Positions 52,366-61,281 of a DNA stretch of 64,000 nt are shown here, in pieces. A program made the translations under genes and the position numbers. The notes below the pieces were generated by a model. That model did no database searches. It was not told the DNA's origin and saw only the letters and a list, made by a program, of their open reading frames with translations. The DNA is taken from contig JACPNR010000010.1 of assembly GCA_016185395.1 (NCBI GenBank), forward strand, positions 62,001 through 126,000. The letters are read 5' to 3'. The stretch's first letter is position 1. Every line of letters begins with the position of its first letter. This DNA comes from Candidatus Korobacter versatilis. Its GTDB lineage: Bacteria; Acidobacteriota; Terriglobia; Terriglobales; Acidobacteriaceae.

Positions 52366-54198
52366 ATGGCAACTGATGTAGTCACGCAACCGCAGCGGCA
52401 GGGGCCGCCGCCGGTGAAGGCGGTCAACGATTTCTCCATCCAGGTGGCCACGGTCAACGGCTCGGGTTCGCAGTCGGCGAACATGGTGCTGCTGCGCAGC
52501 ATCTTCCAGATGGGCATCCCGGTCTCGGGCAAGAACCTCTTCCCCTCGAACATCGCCGGACTGCCGACCTGGTTCACCATCCGCGCCAACAAAGACGGCT
52601 ACATCGCGCGCAAGAAGGAAGTGGATTTCCTCATCGCGATGAATCCCGAGACGGCGATCGATGACGTGAAGTCGCTCGCGCCCGGTTCCGCCGTGCTCTA
52701 CGACGAGCCGCTGAACCTCGCCACCGTCCGCACTGACGTGGTCTTCTACTCGGCGCCGTTCGACAAGCTGGTCGCCCCGGTCTGTCCGGAAGCGAAGTTG
52801 CGCAAGCTGGTGAAGAACATGATCTACGTCGGCATGGCCGCGCAGCTCATCGGCATCAGTATGGATGAGGTCGAGAAGGCCGTCCGCAAGCAGTTCAAGA
52901 AGAAGCAGAAGGCCGCCGACCTGAACTTCGGCGCGGTCAAAGCCGGCTACGACTACGCCGTCGCGTCGCTCAAGAAGGCCGACCACTGCTGGGTCGAGCC
53001 GATGAACGCCACGCAGGGCAAGATCATCATTGACGGCAACGCCGCCGCCGCGCTCGGCTCGATGTTCGCCGGCGTCACCGTGGTGACCTGGTATCCCATC
53101 ACGCCGTCGTCCTCGGTGTGCGAGCAGCTCATTGATTACATGAAGCACTACCGCATCGGTGCGGACGGCAAGGCCACATTCGCCATCGTGCAGGCCGAAG
53201 ACGAGCTCGCCGCCATCGGGATGGTGCTCGGCGCCGGATGGGCGGGCGCGCGGTCCCTGACCGCCACGTCGGGCCCTGGTATCTCGCTGATGTCCGAGTT
53301 CGCCGGGCTCGGTTACTACGCCGAGCTGCCAGGCGTGATCTGGAACATCCAGCGCACCGGACCTTCCACCGGATTGCCCACGCGCACCATGCAGGGCGAC
53401 ATCCTCTCGACCGCGCTGCTCTCGCACGGCGACACCAAGCACATCCTGCTGCTGCCGGATTCCGTCGCCGAATGCTTCGACATGGCCTTCGACGCCTTCG
53501 AACTCGCGGAGCAGTTCCAGACGCCCGTCTTCGTGATGAGCGATCTTGACCTCGGCATGAACAACTGGATGAGCGACCCGTTCAAGTACCCCGACCGTCC
53601 CATCAAGCGCGGCAAGGTGCTCGACAAGGCGGCGCTCGACAAGGCCGGCAGCTTCGCGCGTTACAAAGACGTGGACGGCGACGGCATCGGCTACCGCACG
53701 CTGCCCGGCACCGACCATCCGGCGGCGGCGTACTTCACACGCGGTTCGGGACACAACGACCGCGCGCAGTACTCCGAGCGTCCAGACGACTACCAGAACA
53801 ACATGGACCGCCTCGCCAAGAAGTTCGACACCGCGCGGGCGTACGTTCCCAAGCCGATCGTTGAGACCGGCAAGTCGAAGATCGGCATCATCGCCTACGG
53901 CACCACGCACTGGGCCATCGTCGAGAGCCGCGACCAGCTCCGCAAGGAGTACAAGCTGGAGACGGACTACCTGCGGCTGAAGGCGTATCCGTTCACCCGC
54001 GAGGTGCACGACTTCGTGAAGAACCACGACCGCGTGTATCTGGTGGAGCAGAACCGTGACGCCCAGATGCTCGACCTGCTCAAGCTCGACCTGAGCGTGG
54101 ACCAGATCCCGAAGCTGCGCAGCATCCGCCACTACAACGGATTGCCCATCGACGCGCGCAGCGTCACCGACGAACTCGTCACACAGGAAGGGAAGTAG
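52366..54198 (+). CDS. korA: 2-oxoacid:ferredoxin oxidoreductase, fused gamma-alpha subunit
   Basis: A 610-residue subunit. Residues about 20-200 are the gamma domain (VATVNGSGSQSANMVLLRS, MGIPVSGKNLFPSNIAGL). The alpha domain follows, with WYPITPSSSVCEQLI, QAEDELAAIGMVLGAGWAGARS and TSGPGISLMSEFAGLG, the pyrimidine-binding half of the thiamine site; the C-terminal third is the transketolase C domain. This is the KorA/PorA-type enzyme that oxidises a 2-oxoacid, probably 2-oxoglutarate, to acyl-CoA with ferredoxin. korB follows after three bases. Confidence 0.9.
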   Translation: MATDVVTQPQRQGPPPVKAVNDFSIQVATVNGSGSQSANMVLLRSIFQMGIPVSGKNLFPSNIAGLPTWFTIRANKDGYIARKKEVDFLIAMNPETAIDDVKSLAPGSAVLYDEPLNLATVRTDVVFYSAPFDKLVAPVCPEAKLRKLVKNMIYVGMAAQLIGISMDEVEKAVRKQFKKKQKAADLNFGAVKAGYDYAVASLKKADHCWVEPMNATQGKIIIDGNAAAALGSMFAGVTVVTWYPITPSSSVCEQLIDYMKHYRIGADGKATFAIVQAEDELAAIGMVLGAGWAGARSLTATSGPGISLMSEFAGLGYYAELPGVIWNIQRTGPSTGLPTRTMQGDILSTALLSHGDTKHILLLPDSVAECFDMAFDAFELAEQFQTPVFVMSDLDLGMNNWMSDPFKYPDRPIKRGKVLDKAALDKAGSFARYKDVDGDGIGYRTLPGTDHPAAAYFTRGSGHNDRAQYSERPDDYQNNMDRLAKKFDTARAYVPKPIVETGKSKIGIIAYGTTHWAIVESRDQLRKEYKLETDYLRLKAYPFTREVHDFVKNHDRVYLVEQNRDAQMLDLLKLDLSVDQIPKLRSIRHYNGLPIDARSVTDELVTQEGK

Positions 54199-54201
54199 AC
54201 C

Positions 54202-55269
54202 ATGGCCTCGACCCCGACAACGCCACCGACCACGCCGCCCGCGGCGCCTGCCGTTAAGACGAACCGCATCGGCCTCTCCGTGATGGAGTACAAGGGCAGC
54301 AAGACGACGTTGTGCGCCGGCTGCGGGCACAACGCCATCTCCGAGCGCATCATCGACGCGATGTACGAGATGGGCGTGCAGCCCGAGCGCCTCGCGAAGT
54401 TCTCCGGCATCGGCTGCTCGTCGAAGAGCCCGGCATATTTCCTGAGCCGCTCGCACAGCTTCAACGCGGTGCATGGACGCATGCCGTCGGTCGCGACCGG
54501 CGCGCTGCTCGCCAACCGCACGCTCATGGGCATCGGCGTCTCCGGCGACGGCGACACCGCGTCCATCGGCATGGGGCAGTTCGTCCACCTCATGCGCCGT
54601 AATCTGCCCATCATCTACATCATCGAAGACAACGGCGTGTACGGCCTGACAAAAGGACAGTTCTCCGCCACCGCCGACCTCGGCTCGAAATTAAAGACCG
54701 GCGTGATCAATGACCTGCCGCCGATCGATACCTGCGCCATGGCCATCGAGCTGGGCGCGACGATGGTGGGCCGCTCGTTCTCCGGCGACAAGAAGCAGGT
54801 GCTCACGCTGCTCAAGGCCGCCATTGCCCACAACGGCACCGTGATGCTCGACATCATCTCGCCGTGCGTTACCTTCAACGACCACGAAGGCTCGACCAAG
54901 AGCTACAAGTACATGAAGGACCACGACGAGCCCATCCACGATGTGAGCTTCGTGCCGCAGTTCGAAGAGATCAACGTGGACTACGACCCGGGCACGACCA
55001 CGCAGGTCACCATGCACGATGGCTCGCGCCTCCTGCTGCGCAAGCTGGAAGAGGATTACGACGCCACCAACCGCATCGAGGCAGTGAAGCGCCTCATGCA
55101 GGCGCACGAGAAGGGCGAGGTACTCACCGGGCTCTTCTACATAGACACCAAGAAGCCAAACTTCCTCGAGATGCTCAACATGACCGATAAGCCGCTGGCG
55201 ACCTTGCCGGAGTCCGTCACTAAGCCGCCGAAGTCGGTGCTGGATGAGGTCATGGAGATGCTGAAGTAG
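54202..55269 (+). CDS. korB: 2-oxoacid:ferredoxin oxidoreductase beta subunit
   Basis: A 355-residue thiamine-binding subunit. LCAGCGHNAISERIIDAM near residue 38, GIGCSSKSPAYF and the thiamine-diphosphate motif GDGDTASIGMGQFVHLMRRN...N are present. The acid segment SPCVTFND and the C-terminal region fit KorB. It works with KorA above. The operon ends in an intrinsic terminator. The 2Fe-2S protein 560 bases downstream could be an electron partner, but lies beyond that terminator. Confidence 0.92.
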   Translation: MASTPTTPPTTPPAAPAVKTNRIGLSVMEYKGSKTTLCAGCGHNAISERIIDAMYEMGVQPERLAKFSGIGCSSKSPAYFLSRSHSFNAVHGRMPSVATGALLANRTLMGIGVSGDGDTASIGMGQFVHLMRRNLPIIYIIEDNGVYGLTKGQFSATADLGSKLKTGVINDLPPIDTCAMAIELGATMVGRSFSGDKKQVLTLLKAAIAHNGTVMLDIISPCVTFNDHEGSTKSYKYMKDHDEPIHDVSFVPQFEEINVDYDPGTTTQVTMHDGSRLLLRKLEEDYDATNRIEAVKRLMQAHEKGEVLTGLFYIDTKKPNFLEMLNMTDKPLATLPESVTKPPKSVLDEVMEMLK

Positions 55270-55313
55270 TCTTCAATCGGCAGCCTTCAGACTTCAGCCT
55301 GAACCAGAAACAA

Positions 55314-55346
55314 CAAAACCCTCCGCACTGGAGGGTTTTGCTTTTG
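55314..55346 (+). terminator. Intrinsic terminator after korB
   Basis: CAAAACCCTCC and GGAGGGTTTTG form an 11-bp stem around GCACT, followed by CTTTTG. The A-run on the left side would also serve the convergent small gene on the minus strand. Confidence 0.85.
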
Positions 55347-55366
55347 CTGACGACGACGTCTGCAGA

Positions 55367-55693
55367 CTAGGCGGCCAATTCATCATCTTTCTTGCCGCCC
55401 CGGTTCTTTTTCTGCTCCCCGTTCGGTTCCTGCGCCCGCGACACGCCCTCGAGATTGCAGCGCGGGTCGAAGCGGGTGTCCTCTTCCTTGTGGTTCGGTT
55501 CCTTGAGCTGGCCGTTGTGCTCCGGGCTCTCGCCCGGCTCGGGGAAATCGGTGTCATTCGACTTAAGAAGCGGATCCTGGTCGCGATGGCCGAGCTGCCC
55601 CGCCATAGAGGTCATGGGCTTCTCGTCGCGCGTCTCGTCTTCCATCGCGCCTTTTTTCAGGTCGTTGTCGGTGTTCTGGTCGGTAGGTGTCAT
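55367..55693 (-). CDS. Hydrophilic hypothetical protein
   Basis: A 108-residue protein starting MTPTDQNTDNDLKKG. It is highly charged with Asp, Glu, Lys, Asn and Gln, without Trp, and probably disordered; the last third is Lys/Glu-rich (EQKKNRGGKKDDELAA). No family is recognised. ATG 55693 is used; a longer start at 55714 adds seven Arg/Glu-rich residues. It ends in a convergent terminator region. Confidence 0.55.
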   Translation of the reverse strand: MTPTDQNTDNDLKKGAMEDETRDEKPMTSMAGQLGHRDQDPLLKSNDTDFPEPGESPEHNGQLKEPNHKEEDTRFDPRCNLEGVSRAQEPNGEQKKNRGGKKDDELAA

Positions 55694-55825
55694 TCGTTCA
55701 CGCTCCGGTCGCATAGCTGCACTAAAGAGAGATTCTCACGCGGCACCACGTGTTGCATGGTCCCTGTAGCACACTCGCACGGCCGCGCGTTTCCGTAATA
55801 GAATCCCGCCAGCGCTGACCCAACG

Positions 55826-56155
55826 ATGAGTACCCCTGGCCCACTCTTCCGTCCCTACGACAAGCTGGTCAAGATCACGGTAAAAGGCCGTGAGGTCGAG
55901 GTGCCGGACAACAATATGATCCTGCGCGCCCTGCAGTTCGTGGCCGGCGACAACATCGCCTACGGACGCTTCTGCTGGAACGAAGAGTGCCAGTATTGCC
56001 GCATCACCTACGACATGGGCGAAGGCACCCCCTCGCACACCGCCATCTCGTGCAAGGTACTGGTGAAGGCGGGCATGCGCATCACCCAGATGGATACCGA
56101 GCTGCGCTACTGCCTGCGCGACCTGCCCGCACCGGCTGAAAATCAAAAGCCTTAA
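55826..56155 (+). CDS. 2Fe-2S ferredoxin-like protein
   Basis: A 109-residue protein of the plant-type ferredoxin fold. LVKITVKGREVEVPDNNMILRALQF is a beta-grasp start like the NuoG N-terminus, and FCWNEECQYCRITYD then SCKV provide a C-x5-C-x2-C-x(n)-C set for a 2Fe-2S cluster. It may carry electrons for KorAB upstream or for NADH oxidation, inferred only from its fold and place. TAGAAT at 55799-55804 is a possible -10 box. A long hairpin follows the gene. Confidence 0.8.
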   Translation: MSTPGPLFRPYDKLVKITVKGREVEVPDNNMILRALQFVAGDNIAYGRFCWNEECQYCRITYDMGEGTPSHTAISCKVLVKAGMRITQMDTELRYCLRDLPAPAENQKP

Positions 56156-56201
56156 CCACGAAGGGCACGAAGTCGTGTCCTTAGTGGTTCAAGGCTTTTG
56201 A
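56143..56201. terminator. Bidirectional hairpin made from a CACGAAGG repeat
   Basis: TCAAAAGCCTTAACCAC on the left and GTGGTTCAAGGCTTTTGA on the right pair with one bulged base. The centre holds AAGGGCACGAAG. It lies between the convergent ferredoxin and cpoB stops and can act for both. Confidence 0.7.
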
Positions 56202-56202
56202 G

Positions 56203-57024
56203 CTATCGCGGCGTCGTCCGCTTGGGCGTGGGCTTTCTTGACGCGCCGAGCTGCGTGAGCCGCTGCTGCGCCTGTGCCGCCTCGCTCGTCTTGGGGTAGC
56301 GCGCGACCAGTGAGTTCAGTTCGCGGACGCCGGCGTCACGCTGTCCGAGCTCGAGCAGCGCGTAGCCCTTCTTCAGTTGCGACGCCGCGGCCTTGTTCCC
56401 GCCCGGATGCTGCTCCAGCACCTTGTCGTAATCGGCCACCGCTTGCTGAAAATTCCCCTGGCGATACTCGATGTCCGCAATGTAGTACTGCGCGTTGCCG
56501 GCGAGTTCGTTGTCCGGGTAGTACTTCATGAAATCGCGGAATTCCTGGTCCGCGAGCTGCATCTTGTTCGCCGTCATGTCGCGCAGCGCGTTTTGGTAGA
56601 GCACGTCCGGGGGAGGTGCCTGCGCCGCGCCCTGCGGCGGCGCCTGCAGGTTCTGCTGCTGCTGGCTCATCGCGTCGAGCTGTTGCTGGATCTTGTTGAG
56701 CCGCGCCTTCACCTCGTCCACCGAGTCGTGCAGCGCCTGCACCTGCGACGAGACCTGGTCGGTCTTCGCGCCGGAATCGCCGGACTGCTGCTGCAACGTC
56801 TTGGTAAGGTTGTCGACGTTCGAGTTCAGACGATTGATGTTGTCGGTCGTCTGCTCGATCAGGTTCTTCATCACGCCCATGCGCTCGTCGAACGTCTGCT
56901 GCATGCGCGCCATGGAGTCTTGCAGGTTCTGCACCTGCGTCTGGAGCTGCACCATGTCTTTGTTGGCGGCCAGGGCCGGCGCCGCCAAGGCGACCACGAG
57001 AAGGATGGTAGAAAGTCTCTTCAT
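56203..57024 (-). CDS. cpoB: Cell division coordinator CpoB/YbgF-type TPR protein
   Basis: A 273-residue secreted protein. The signal peptide (MKRLSTILLVVALAAPALA) is followed by a coiled coil (about residues 20-115: VQLQTQVQNLQDSMARMQQ and further heptads), a Gln/Pro linker and TPR repeats (about 150-265) with KYYPDNELAGNAQYYIADIEYRQGN. CpoB couples outer-membrane constriction by Tol-Pal with murein synthesis. It is the last gene of the tol-pal group. ATG 57024 is used since the signal peptide begins there. Confidence 0.88.
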   Translation of the reverse strand: MKRLSTILLVVALAAPALAANKDMVQLQTQVQNLQDSMARMQQTFDERMGVMKNLIEQTTDNINRLNSNVDNLTKTLQQQSGDSGAKTDQVSSQVQALHDSVDEVKARLNKIQQQLDAMSQQQQNLQAPPQGAAQAPPPDVLYQNALRDMTANKMQLADQEFRDFMKYYPDNELAGNAQYYIADIEYRQGNFQQAVADYDKVLEQHPGGNKAAASQLKKGYALLELGQRDAGVRELNSLVARYPKTSEAAQAQQRLTQLGASRKPTPKRTTPR

Positions 57025-57075
57025 AAGGATTACTCGCTTAGATGCAGAGTTGCTGCCGGACGTAAGCAAAAGCGG

Positions 57076-57157
57076 ACCACAAAGGTCACGAAGTTCGCAC
57101 GAAGGTCACAACGAAAAGCCTTCGTGACCTCGGTGAAACCTTCGTGGCCTCTGTGGT
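57076..57157. repeat. CACGAAGG-family inverted repeat between pal and cpoB
   Basis: ACCACAAAGGTCACGAAG and CTTCGTGGCCTCTGTGGT are imperfect inverse copies (two mismatches in 18), with CGAAGGTCACAACGAAAAG and CCTTCGTGACCTCGG inside. It sits inside the tol-pal-cpoB run. Confidence 0.8.
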
Positions 57158-57164
57158 AGGCTTC

Positions 57165-57890
57165 TCACTTGTTGAGCACGAAATGTCCCCTGCGGTTCTG
57201 CTGCCAGCAGGTCTCGTTCGACTCGTTGCAGAACGGTTTTTCCTTGCCGAACGTGACCGTTCGCAGGTTGTTCGGGTTCACGCCCTGCTGCACGAGCACG
57301 TTCTTGACCGCCTCGGCGCGGTTCGTGCCGAGCGTGAGGTTGTACTCGATGGAACCACGCTCGTCAGCGTGGCCTTCGATGGTCACGCGCCACGTGGGAT
57401 GCTGCTTCAGGAACGCCGCCGCGGACTGCAACGCGCTCTGCTGGTCACCGCGGATGTCGTAGGCGTCGTAATCGAAGAACACGTCTTTCACGCTCTGCGC
57501 GAACATCTGCTCATCGGTGAGCGATATCTGCGGCGGGGCCTGCCTGCCCGCCACCGTTACGCGCGCGGTGGCTTCCTGCGTGCCGCCCGGACCTTTCGCC
57601 GTCAGGTGATACGTGGTGGACTGCACCGGTGCGACCTGGCGCGATCCATTGGGCTCCACGGCGCCGATGGCGTCGATGGAAACACCGGTCGCGTTGTCGG
57701 TCTTCCACGTCAGCGTGGTGGACTGGCCTTGCTCGATAGCGTCCGGATTGGCCGAGAGCGACGCGGTCGGCGCGGCCGGCGGTGGTGGCGGCGGCGTGGT
57801 TGCCACCGGCTTCTTCTTCGCGCAGCCGGCCAGCAAGATTGCCAATAACGCTGCCGCCACCACTACGGAACTCTTCTGCGTGCGTTTCAC
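57165..57890 (-). CDS. pal: Peptidoglycan-associated lipoprotein Pal
   Basis: A 241-residue lipoprotein. A lipobox LLAGC (about 18-22) is followed by a Pro linker, an Ig-like beta domain (about 40-120: SLSANPDAIEQGQSTTLTWKT) and the OmpA-C domain (about 130-240: VFFDYDAYDIRGD, EGHADERGSIEYNLTLG). It anchors the outer membrane to murein and binds TolB. GTG 57890 is the start, preceded by GGAGG five bases upstream. The Ig-like insert makes it longer than the usual 150-180 residues. Confidence 0.92.
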   Translation of the reverse strand: MKRTQKSSVVVAAALLAILLAGCAKKKPVATTPPPPPPAAPTASLSANPDAIEQGQSTTLTWKTDNATGVSIDAIGAVEPNGSRQVAPVQSTTYHLTAKGPGGTQEATARVTVAGRQAPPQISLTDEQMFAQSVKDVFFDYDAYDIRGDQQSALQSAAAFLKQHPTWRVTIEGHADERGSIEYNLTLGTNRAEAVKNVLVQQGVNPNNLRTVTFGKEKPFCNESNETCWQQNRRGHFVLNK

Positions 57891-57939
57891 TTCATCCTCC
57901 GTGCAAAAAGCAGATTCTCGTCCGCAATCTCTCGCTCGT

Positions 57940-59262
57940 TCATTTCCAGCTCCAGGTCGGCTGCGTGTTCTTGCCGGAGCTGGTGAGCTGGTGTTGTTTC
58001 GAGCCATCGGCCAGCATGGTCCATATCTGGTCGGTACCGCCGCGGTGCGACTGGAAGACGATGTGTCTTCCGTCCGGCGACCACGACGGGAAGTCGTTCG
58101 ACCCCTCGTGCGTGAGTTGCACCCATTGGTGCGAGGTCGTATCCATAATATAGATGTCCTGCCCGCCCGGCGCTCCCGGACCGTAGTGTCGGATCCACGA
58201 GAACGCCAGCAACTGTCCGTTCGGCGACCACGCCGGCGAGACCGCGTAACCTTCCGTCGTGATGCGCTGCACGTTGGCGCCGTCGGCGTCCATCACGTAG
58301 ATCTGCGGCAATCCGGTGCGGCCGCTCACCCACGCGATCTGCGCGCCGGATTTGCGGTTCACCGAGGGCTGTCCGTCGGGGCCTTTGTACGCCGTGAGGC
58401 GTTTGGGATTGCTGCCGCTGGCTTCTGCCATGAAGACTTCGGGATCACCGGAACGCATTGAGGAAGAGAAAAGTAGTTTGCTGTCTGGCGTCCACGAGGG
58501 CGCGGTGTTGGCGCCGCCGAGGTTCGGAAACGCGACGCGGCGTCCGAGTTCGAGAGAGTACATCGCCAGGTCGGCGTTGCCGCTGGCGAACGAGACGTAG
58601 GCCACGCGGCTGCCATCGGGCGAGAATGCCGGTGAGAGCGCGATACTGCCGTCTTTGGTCAGGCGCTGCTGGCCGGCGCCGTCGTAGTCCATCATCCAGA
58701 CTTCTTTGCTGCCGGTCCGGTTGGAGACGAAGGCGATCTTGCTCTCCGCGATGCCGGTGATGCCGCCCCCGAGCCGGAAGATGATCTCATCGGCGAAGCG
58801 GTGGGCGATGAGGCGCGCGTTCTCGGCGGTCGCTTTCTCGCGATACTGCTTGCCCAGCACCTGCGGCGACCCGGTGTTCCGCACGTCATAGAGCCAGCCG
58901 AGGACGTTCACGTCGTCGCCGGCGACGTTCAGGTTGCCGAAGGCGAGCATGGCGGCGTTGGCCGGCGGGTTGGCCCACGCGTCGAGCCGGACTTCGTTCG
59001 GCTGCCCCGGCTGCGCGAGGGGATAGAAACTCTTCGACACCATCTCGAAGATGCCGGCGTTGTCGAGGTCGTTCCACAGCGTCTCGTTGAACGTCTTGAG
59101 CAGGTCGGCGGAGTTGCCCGAAGTCGTCTTGAAATCGGGCGCCGCCAGCCGCACCTTCTCTACGCCTAGGCCTGTGCCGGTGCGTATCCAATCGCCCTGC
59201 GCGAGCGATGACGTTACTGCCGTGGCGATTAGTAGTAAGAGAACGCTGAGCCTTTTTGCCAT
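57940..59262 (-). CDS. tolB: Tol-Pal system beta-propeller protein TolB
   Basis: A 440-residue periplasmic protein. The signal peptide (MAKRLSVLLLLIATAVTSSLA) is followed by an N-terminal domain (about 30-160) and a six-bladed propeller with repeated SPDGxxIAF-type blades: SKIAFVSNRTGSKEVWMMDYDG, ALSPAFSPDGSRVAYVS and FPSWSPDGRHIVFQS. TolB binds Pal and outer-membrane proteins. It lies between the TonB-like gene and pal in the usual order. Confidence 0.95.
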   Translation of the reverse strand: MAKRLSVLLLLIATAVTSSLAQGDWIRTGTGLGVEKVRLAAPDFKTTSGNSADLLKTFNETLWNDLDNAGIFEMVSKSFYPLAQPGQPNEVRLDAWANPPANAAMLAFGNLNVAGDDVNVLGWLYDVRNTGSPQVLGKQYREKATAENARLIAHRFADEIIFRLGGGITGIAESKIAFVSNRTGSKEVWMMDYDGAGQQRLTKDGSIALSPAFSPDGSRVAYVSFASGNADLAMYSLELGRRVAFPNLGGANTAPSWTPDSKLLFSSSMRSGDPEVFMAEASGSNPKRLTAYKGPDGQPSVNRKSGAQIAWVSGRTGLPQIYVMDADGANVQRITTEGYAVSPAWSPNGQLLAFSWIRHYGPGAPGGQDIYIMDTTSHQWVQLTHEGSNDFPSWSPDGRHIVFQSHRGGTDQIWTMLADGSKQHQLTSSGKNTQPTWSWK

Positions 59263-59274
59263 TTCTATTCTTTA

Positions 59275-59300
59275 CCTCTGTGCCTCTGTGTCTCTGTGGT
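59275..59300. repeat. CTCTGTG tandem words between tonB-like gene and tolB
   Basis: CCTCTGTGCCTCTGTGTCTC followed by TGTGGT repeats the same 7-8 base word three to four times, related to the CACGAAGG families in base pattern. Confidence 0.55.
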
Positions 59301-59311
59301 GGATTCGGGCA

Positions 59312-60103
59312 TCACCGTTTGTAATCGAACCAGAACTCCACCGAAACGCGATTGCCGGAATAAGCATCCGGCAGGGGACCGAACGTGTCGATGCGCTGGA
59401 TGGCGCGCACCGCGCTGATATCCAGCGACGGAATCCCGCTTGACTGCTCCACCTGCACGTTCTCCGGTTCCCCCGAACGGGTGATGCTGAACGTGATGTA
59501 GACGCGGCGCGCCGTCGAGATGCTCGGGTCCACTTCGTACTTTAGCCAGTTCTCCGACACCTTCCGCCGCACCCCGTCCACGTACCAGCCGAATCGACTG
59601 CCGAAATCTCCGCCGCCGCCGGTGAATCCGAAGCCTCCCTTCGCGCCATTCGCGTTGAACACGCCAAACGGACCGCTCACCGGCCCGCCCTGCCCGAACG
59701 GAATCTGGTTCGTCGCCACATGCGGCTGCGGTTTCTTCGCAGGCTCTGTCGGCTTCGCCCGCTCGTTCACCGGCTTCGTCGTCTTGTCGGGGATGGCAAT
59801 AGCTTCCGGCGTCGGCTTCTCCTGTTCTTTCGGGACGGACTCAGTCAGCCCCTTCGACTCATTCGCGAGCACGTTCTCCGTCTGTTCCTGCGGCGCGGGC
59901 AGCGGGATGGCCGCGTTCGAGACGAGCGTGGCGCTCATCGCGCCGCCGCTCGTAGCGCCGCCCCAGGTCTCGCCGTGCGTCCGGCCGAAGAATCCGGCGT
60001 AGAGGAAGAGACTGCTGAACAGGACCGCGTGGAACACGGTCGACCACGCCAGCGGCGCGGTCCACTGCTGCTCGTCCGCGTAGATGTCAGCGCTTGGCGC
60101 CAC
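59312..60103 (-). CDS. TonB-domain energy transducer acting as TolA
   Basis: A 263-residue protein. A membrane helix lies near residues 18-38, then a Pro/Lys/Glu-rich spacer (about 70-125), a Gly-rich stretch (FGFTGGGGDFGSRFG) and a TonB/TolA C-terminal domain from about 170 (RRVYITFSITRSGEPENVQV, ISAVRAIQRI). It sits where tolA is expected, after tolR. It is shorter than enterobacterial TolA and lacks its long helix. It begins 17 bases inside the tolR gene. Confidence 0.85.
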   Translation of the reverse strand: MAPSADIYADEQQWTAPLAWSTVFHAVLFSSLFLYAGFFGRTHGETWGGATSGGAMSATLVSNAAIPLPAPQEQTENVLANESKGLTESVPKEQEKPTPEAIAIPDKTTKPVNERAKPTEPAKKPQPHVATNQIPFGQGGPVSGPFGVFNANGAKGGFGFTGGGGDFGSRFGWYVDGVRRKVSENWLKYEVDPSISTARRVYITFSITRSGEPENVQVEQSSGIPSLDISAVRAIQRIDTFGPLPDAYSGNRVSVEFWFDYKR

Positions 60104-60515
60104 TTTCCTTGATCGGCTCCGTAACGATGCTCACATTGGTGATACCCGCCGACTTCACCGCGTCCATCACGGTAGCGAACGCGCCGAAGGGCACATTCTC
60201 ATCCGCGCGCAGGTAGATGGCCTGGTGTTCGGGGTCGCGCACCTTGGCGCGCAGCTTCGCGCCGATCTCGTTGATGTTCACTGCATCGTTCCCCAGGAAC
60301 ACGCGCTGCGACTTGTCGATGGAGATCACCAGGCGCTCCTCGGTGATCTCTTTCACCGTCTTCGTCTTGGGCACCGCGACCTCGATGCCCGACTGCAGCA
60401 CCGGCGCGGTGATCATGAAGATGATGAGCAGCACGAGCACTACGTCCACGAACGGCGTGACGTTGATCTCGGAGAGGGAAGTCTCGGTGCGGCCGCGGGC
60501 GTTGGTGAAGGCCAT
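60087..60515 (-). CDS. tolR: Tol-Pal biopolymer transport protein TolR/ExbD
   Basis: A 142-residue protein with one N-terminal membrane helix (about 20-40: VTPFVDVVLVLLIIFMITAP), carrying the proton-path Asp, and a periplasmic ExbD domain (about 60-135). It works with TolQ in proton-driven motion. Its start follows the tolQ stop directly and it overlaps the TonB-like gene by 17 bases. ExbD and TolR cannot be separated by sequence alone; the operon favours TolR. Confidence 0.9.
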   Translation of the reverse strand: MAFTNARGRTETSLSEINVTPFVDVVLVLLIIFMITAPVLQSGIEVAVPKTKTVKEITEERLVISIDKSQRVFLGNDAVNINEIGAKLRAKVRDPEHQAIYLRADENVPFGAFATVMDAVKSAGITNVSIVTEPIKESGAKR

Positions 60516-61187
60516 CTAGTGCGCCTCCGGGCCGCGCTCCAGGGTGTTAAGGAACTCGGCAGCAAAGTCGTCCATGCGCGCGCCAAACTCGCGCAACGAA
60601 TGCGAGAACGCGTTGTAGGCGATCACCGCCGGGATGGCAGCGAACAGTCCCGCCGCGGTAGTGATGAGCGCTTCGGAGATGCCGGGCGCGACGGCGCGCA
60701 GCGTGGCCGCGCCGGCGGTGCCGAGTCCGTGGAAAGCGTCAATGATGCCCCAGACCGTGCCGAACAATCCGATGAAGGGCGTCGTGGCGCCCGTGGTGGC
60801 GAGCAGCGGCAAGCGACGCTCCATCCGCGTGAGCTCTTCGGACGCCGCGATCTGCGTGGCGCGCTCGATGGCCGCGATCGACCGGATGCGTCCCCCAGCG
60901 TTGGTCTGCCGGCGATACTCCTCGTATCCGTAGGCGAAGACGGTCACCAGAGGGCTCGGCTCGAACTGGTCCGCGACGGCGGCCACGTCTTCCAGGCGCT
61001 GTGACTTGCGGAACATGCGGATGAACCGCCCGCTCTGCGCGCGCGCGCGGCGAATCGCTGCCCACTTCGACAGGATGATCGCCCACGACAGCAGGCTGAA
61101 CAGAAGCAGGATGACCAGGACGAGCTTGGCGACCGGGCCGCTTTCCAGGATGAGGTTGACGATCTCGCCGCCGATGAAACTTGCCAT
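60516..61187 (-). CDS. tolQ: Tol-Pal system proton channel TolQ
   Basis: A 223-residue protein with three membrane helices (about 18-38, 130-155, 165-190). Family motifs: RRLPLLATTGATTPFIGLFGTVWGIIDAF and ALITTAAGLFAAIPAVIAYN. It is the first gene of the six-gene Tol-Pal run and drives TolA with TolR. ATG 61187 is chosen over a longer frame to 61277 because the membrane protein starts MASFIGGEI there. Confidence 0.92.
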   Translation of the reverse strand: MASFIGGEIVNLILESGPVAKLVLVILLLFSLLSWAIILSKWAAIRRARAQSGRFIRMFRKSQRLEDVAAVADQFEPSPLVTVFAYGYEEYRRQTNAGGRIRSIAAIERATQIAASEELTRMERRLPLLATTGATTPFIGLFGTVWGIIDAFHGLGTAGAATLRAVAPGISEALITTAAGLFAAIPAVIAYNAFSHSLREFGARMDDFAAEFLNTLERGPEAH

Positions 61188-61281
61188 CCGCTGAGGGTCT
61201 CCGAGGTAAGGATTCGAGACGAAACCGGCCAGACCCTGACCGTAGCACCTCGCTTCCGCGCCCGTCAAACGGTGCACGCGC

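Noticed and set aside
51205..54588. An 1127-codon minus-strand open frame
   Set aside because: It runs antisense through accA, korA and part of korB, all of which have clear family motifs on the plus strand.
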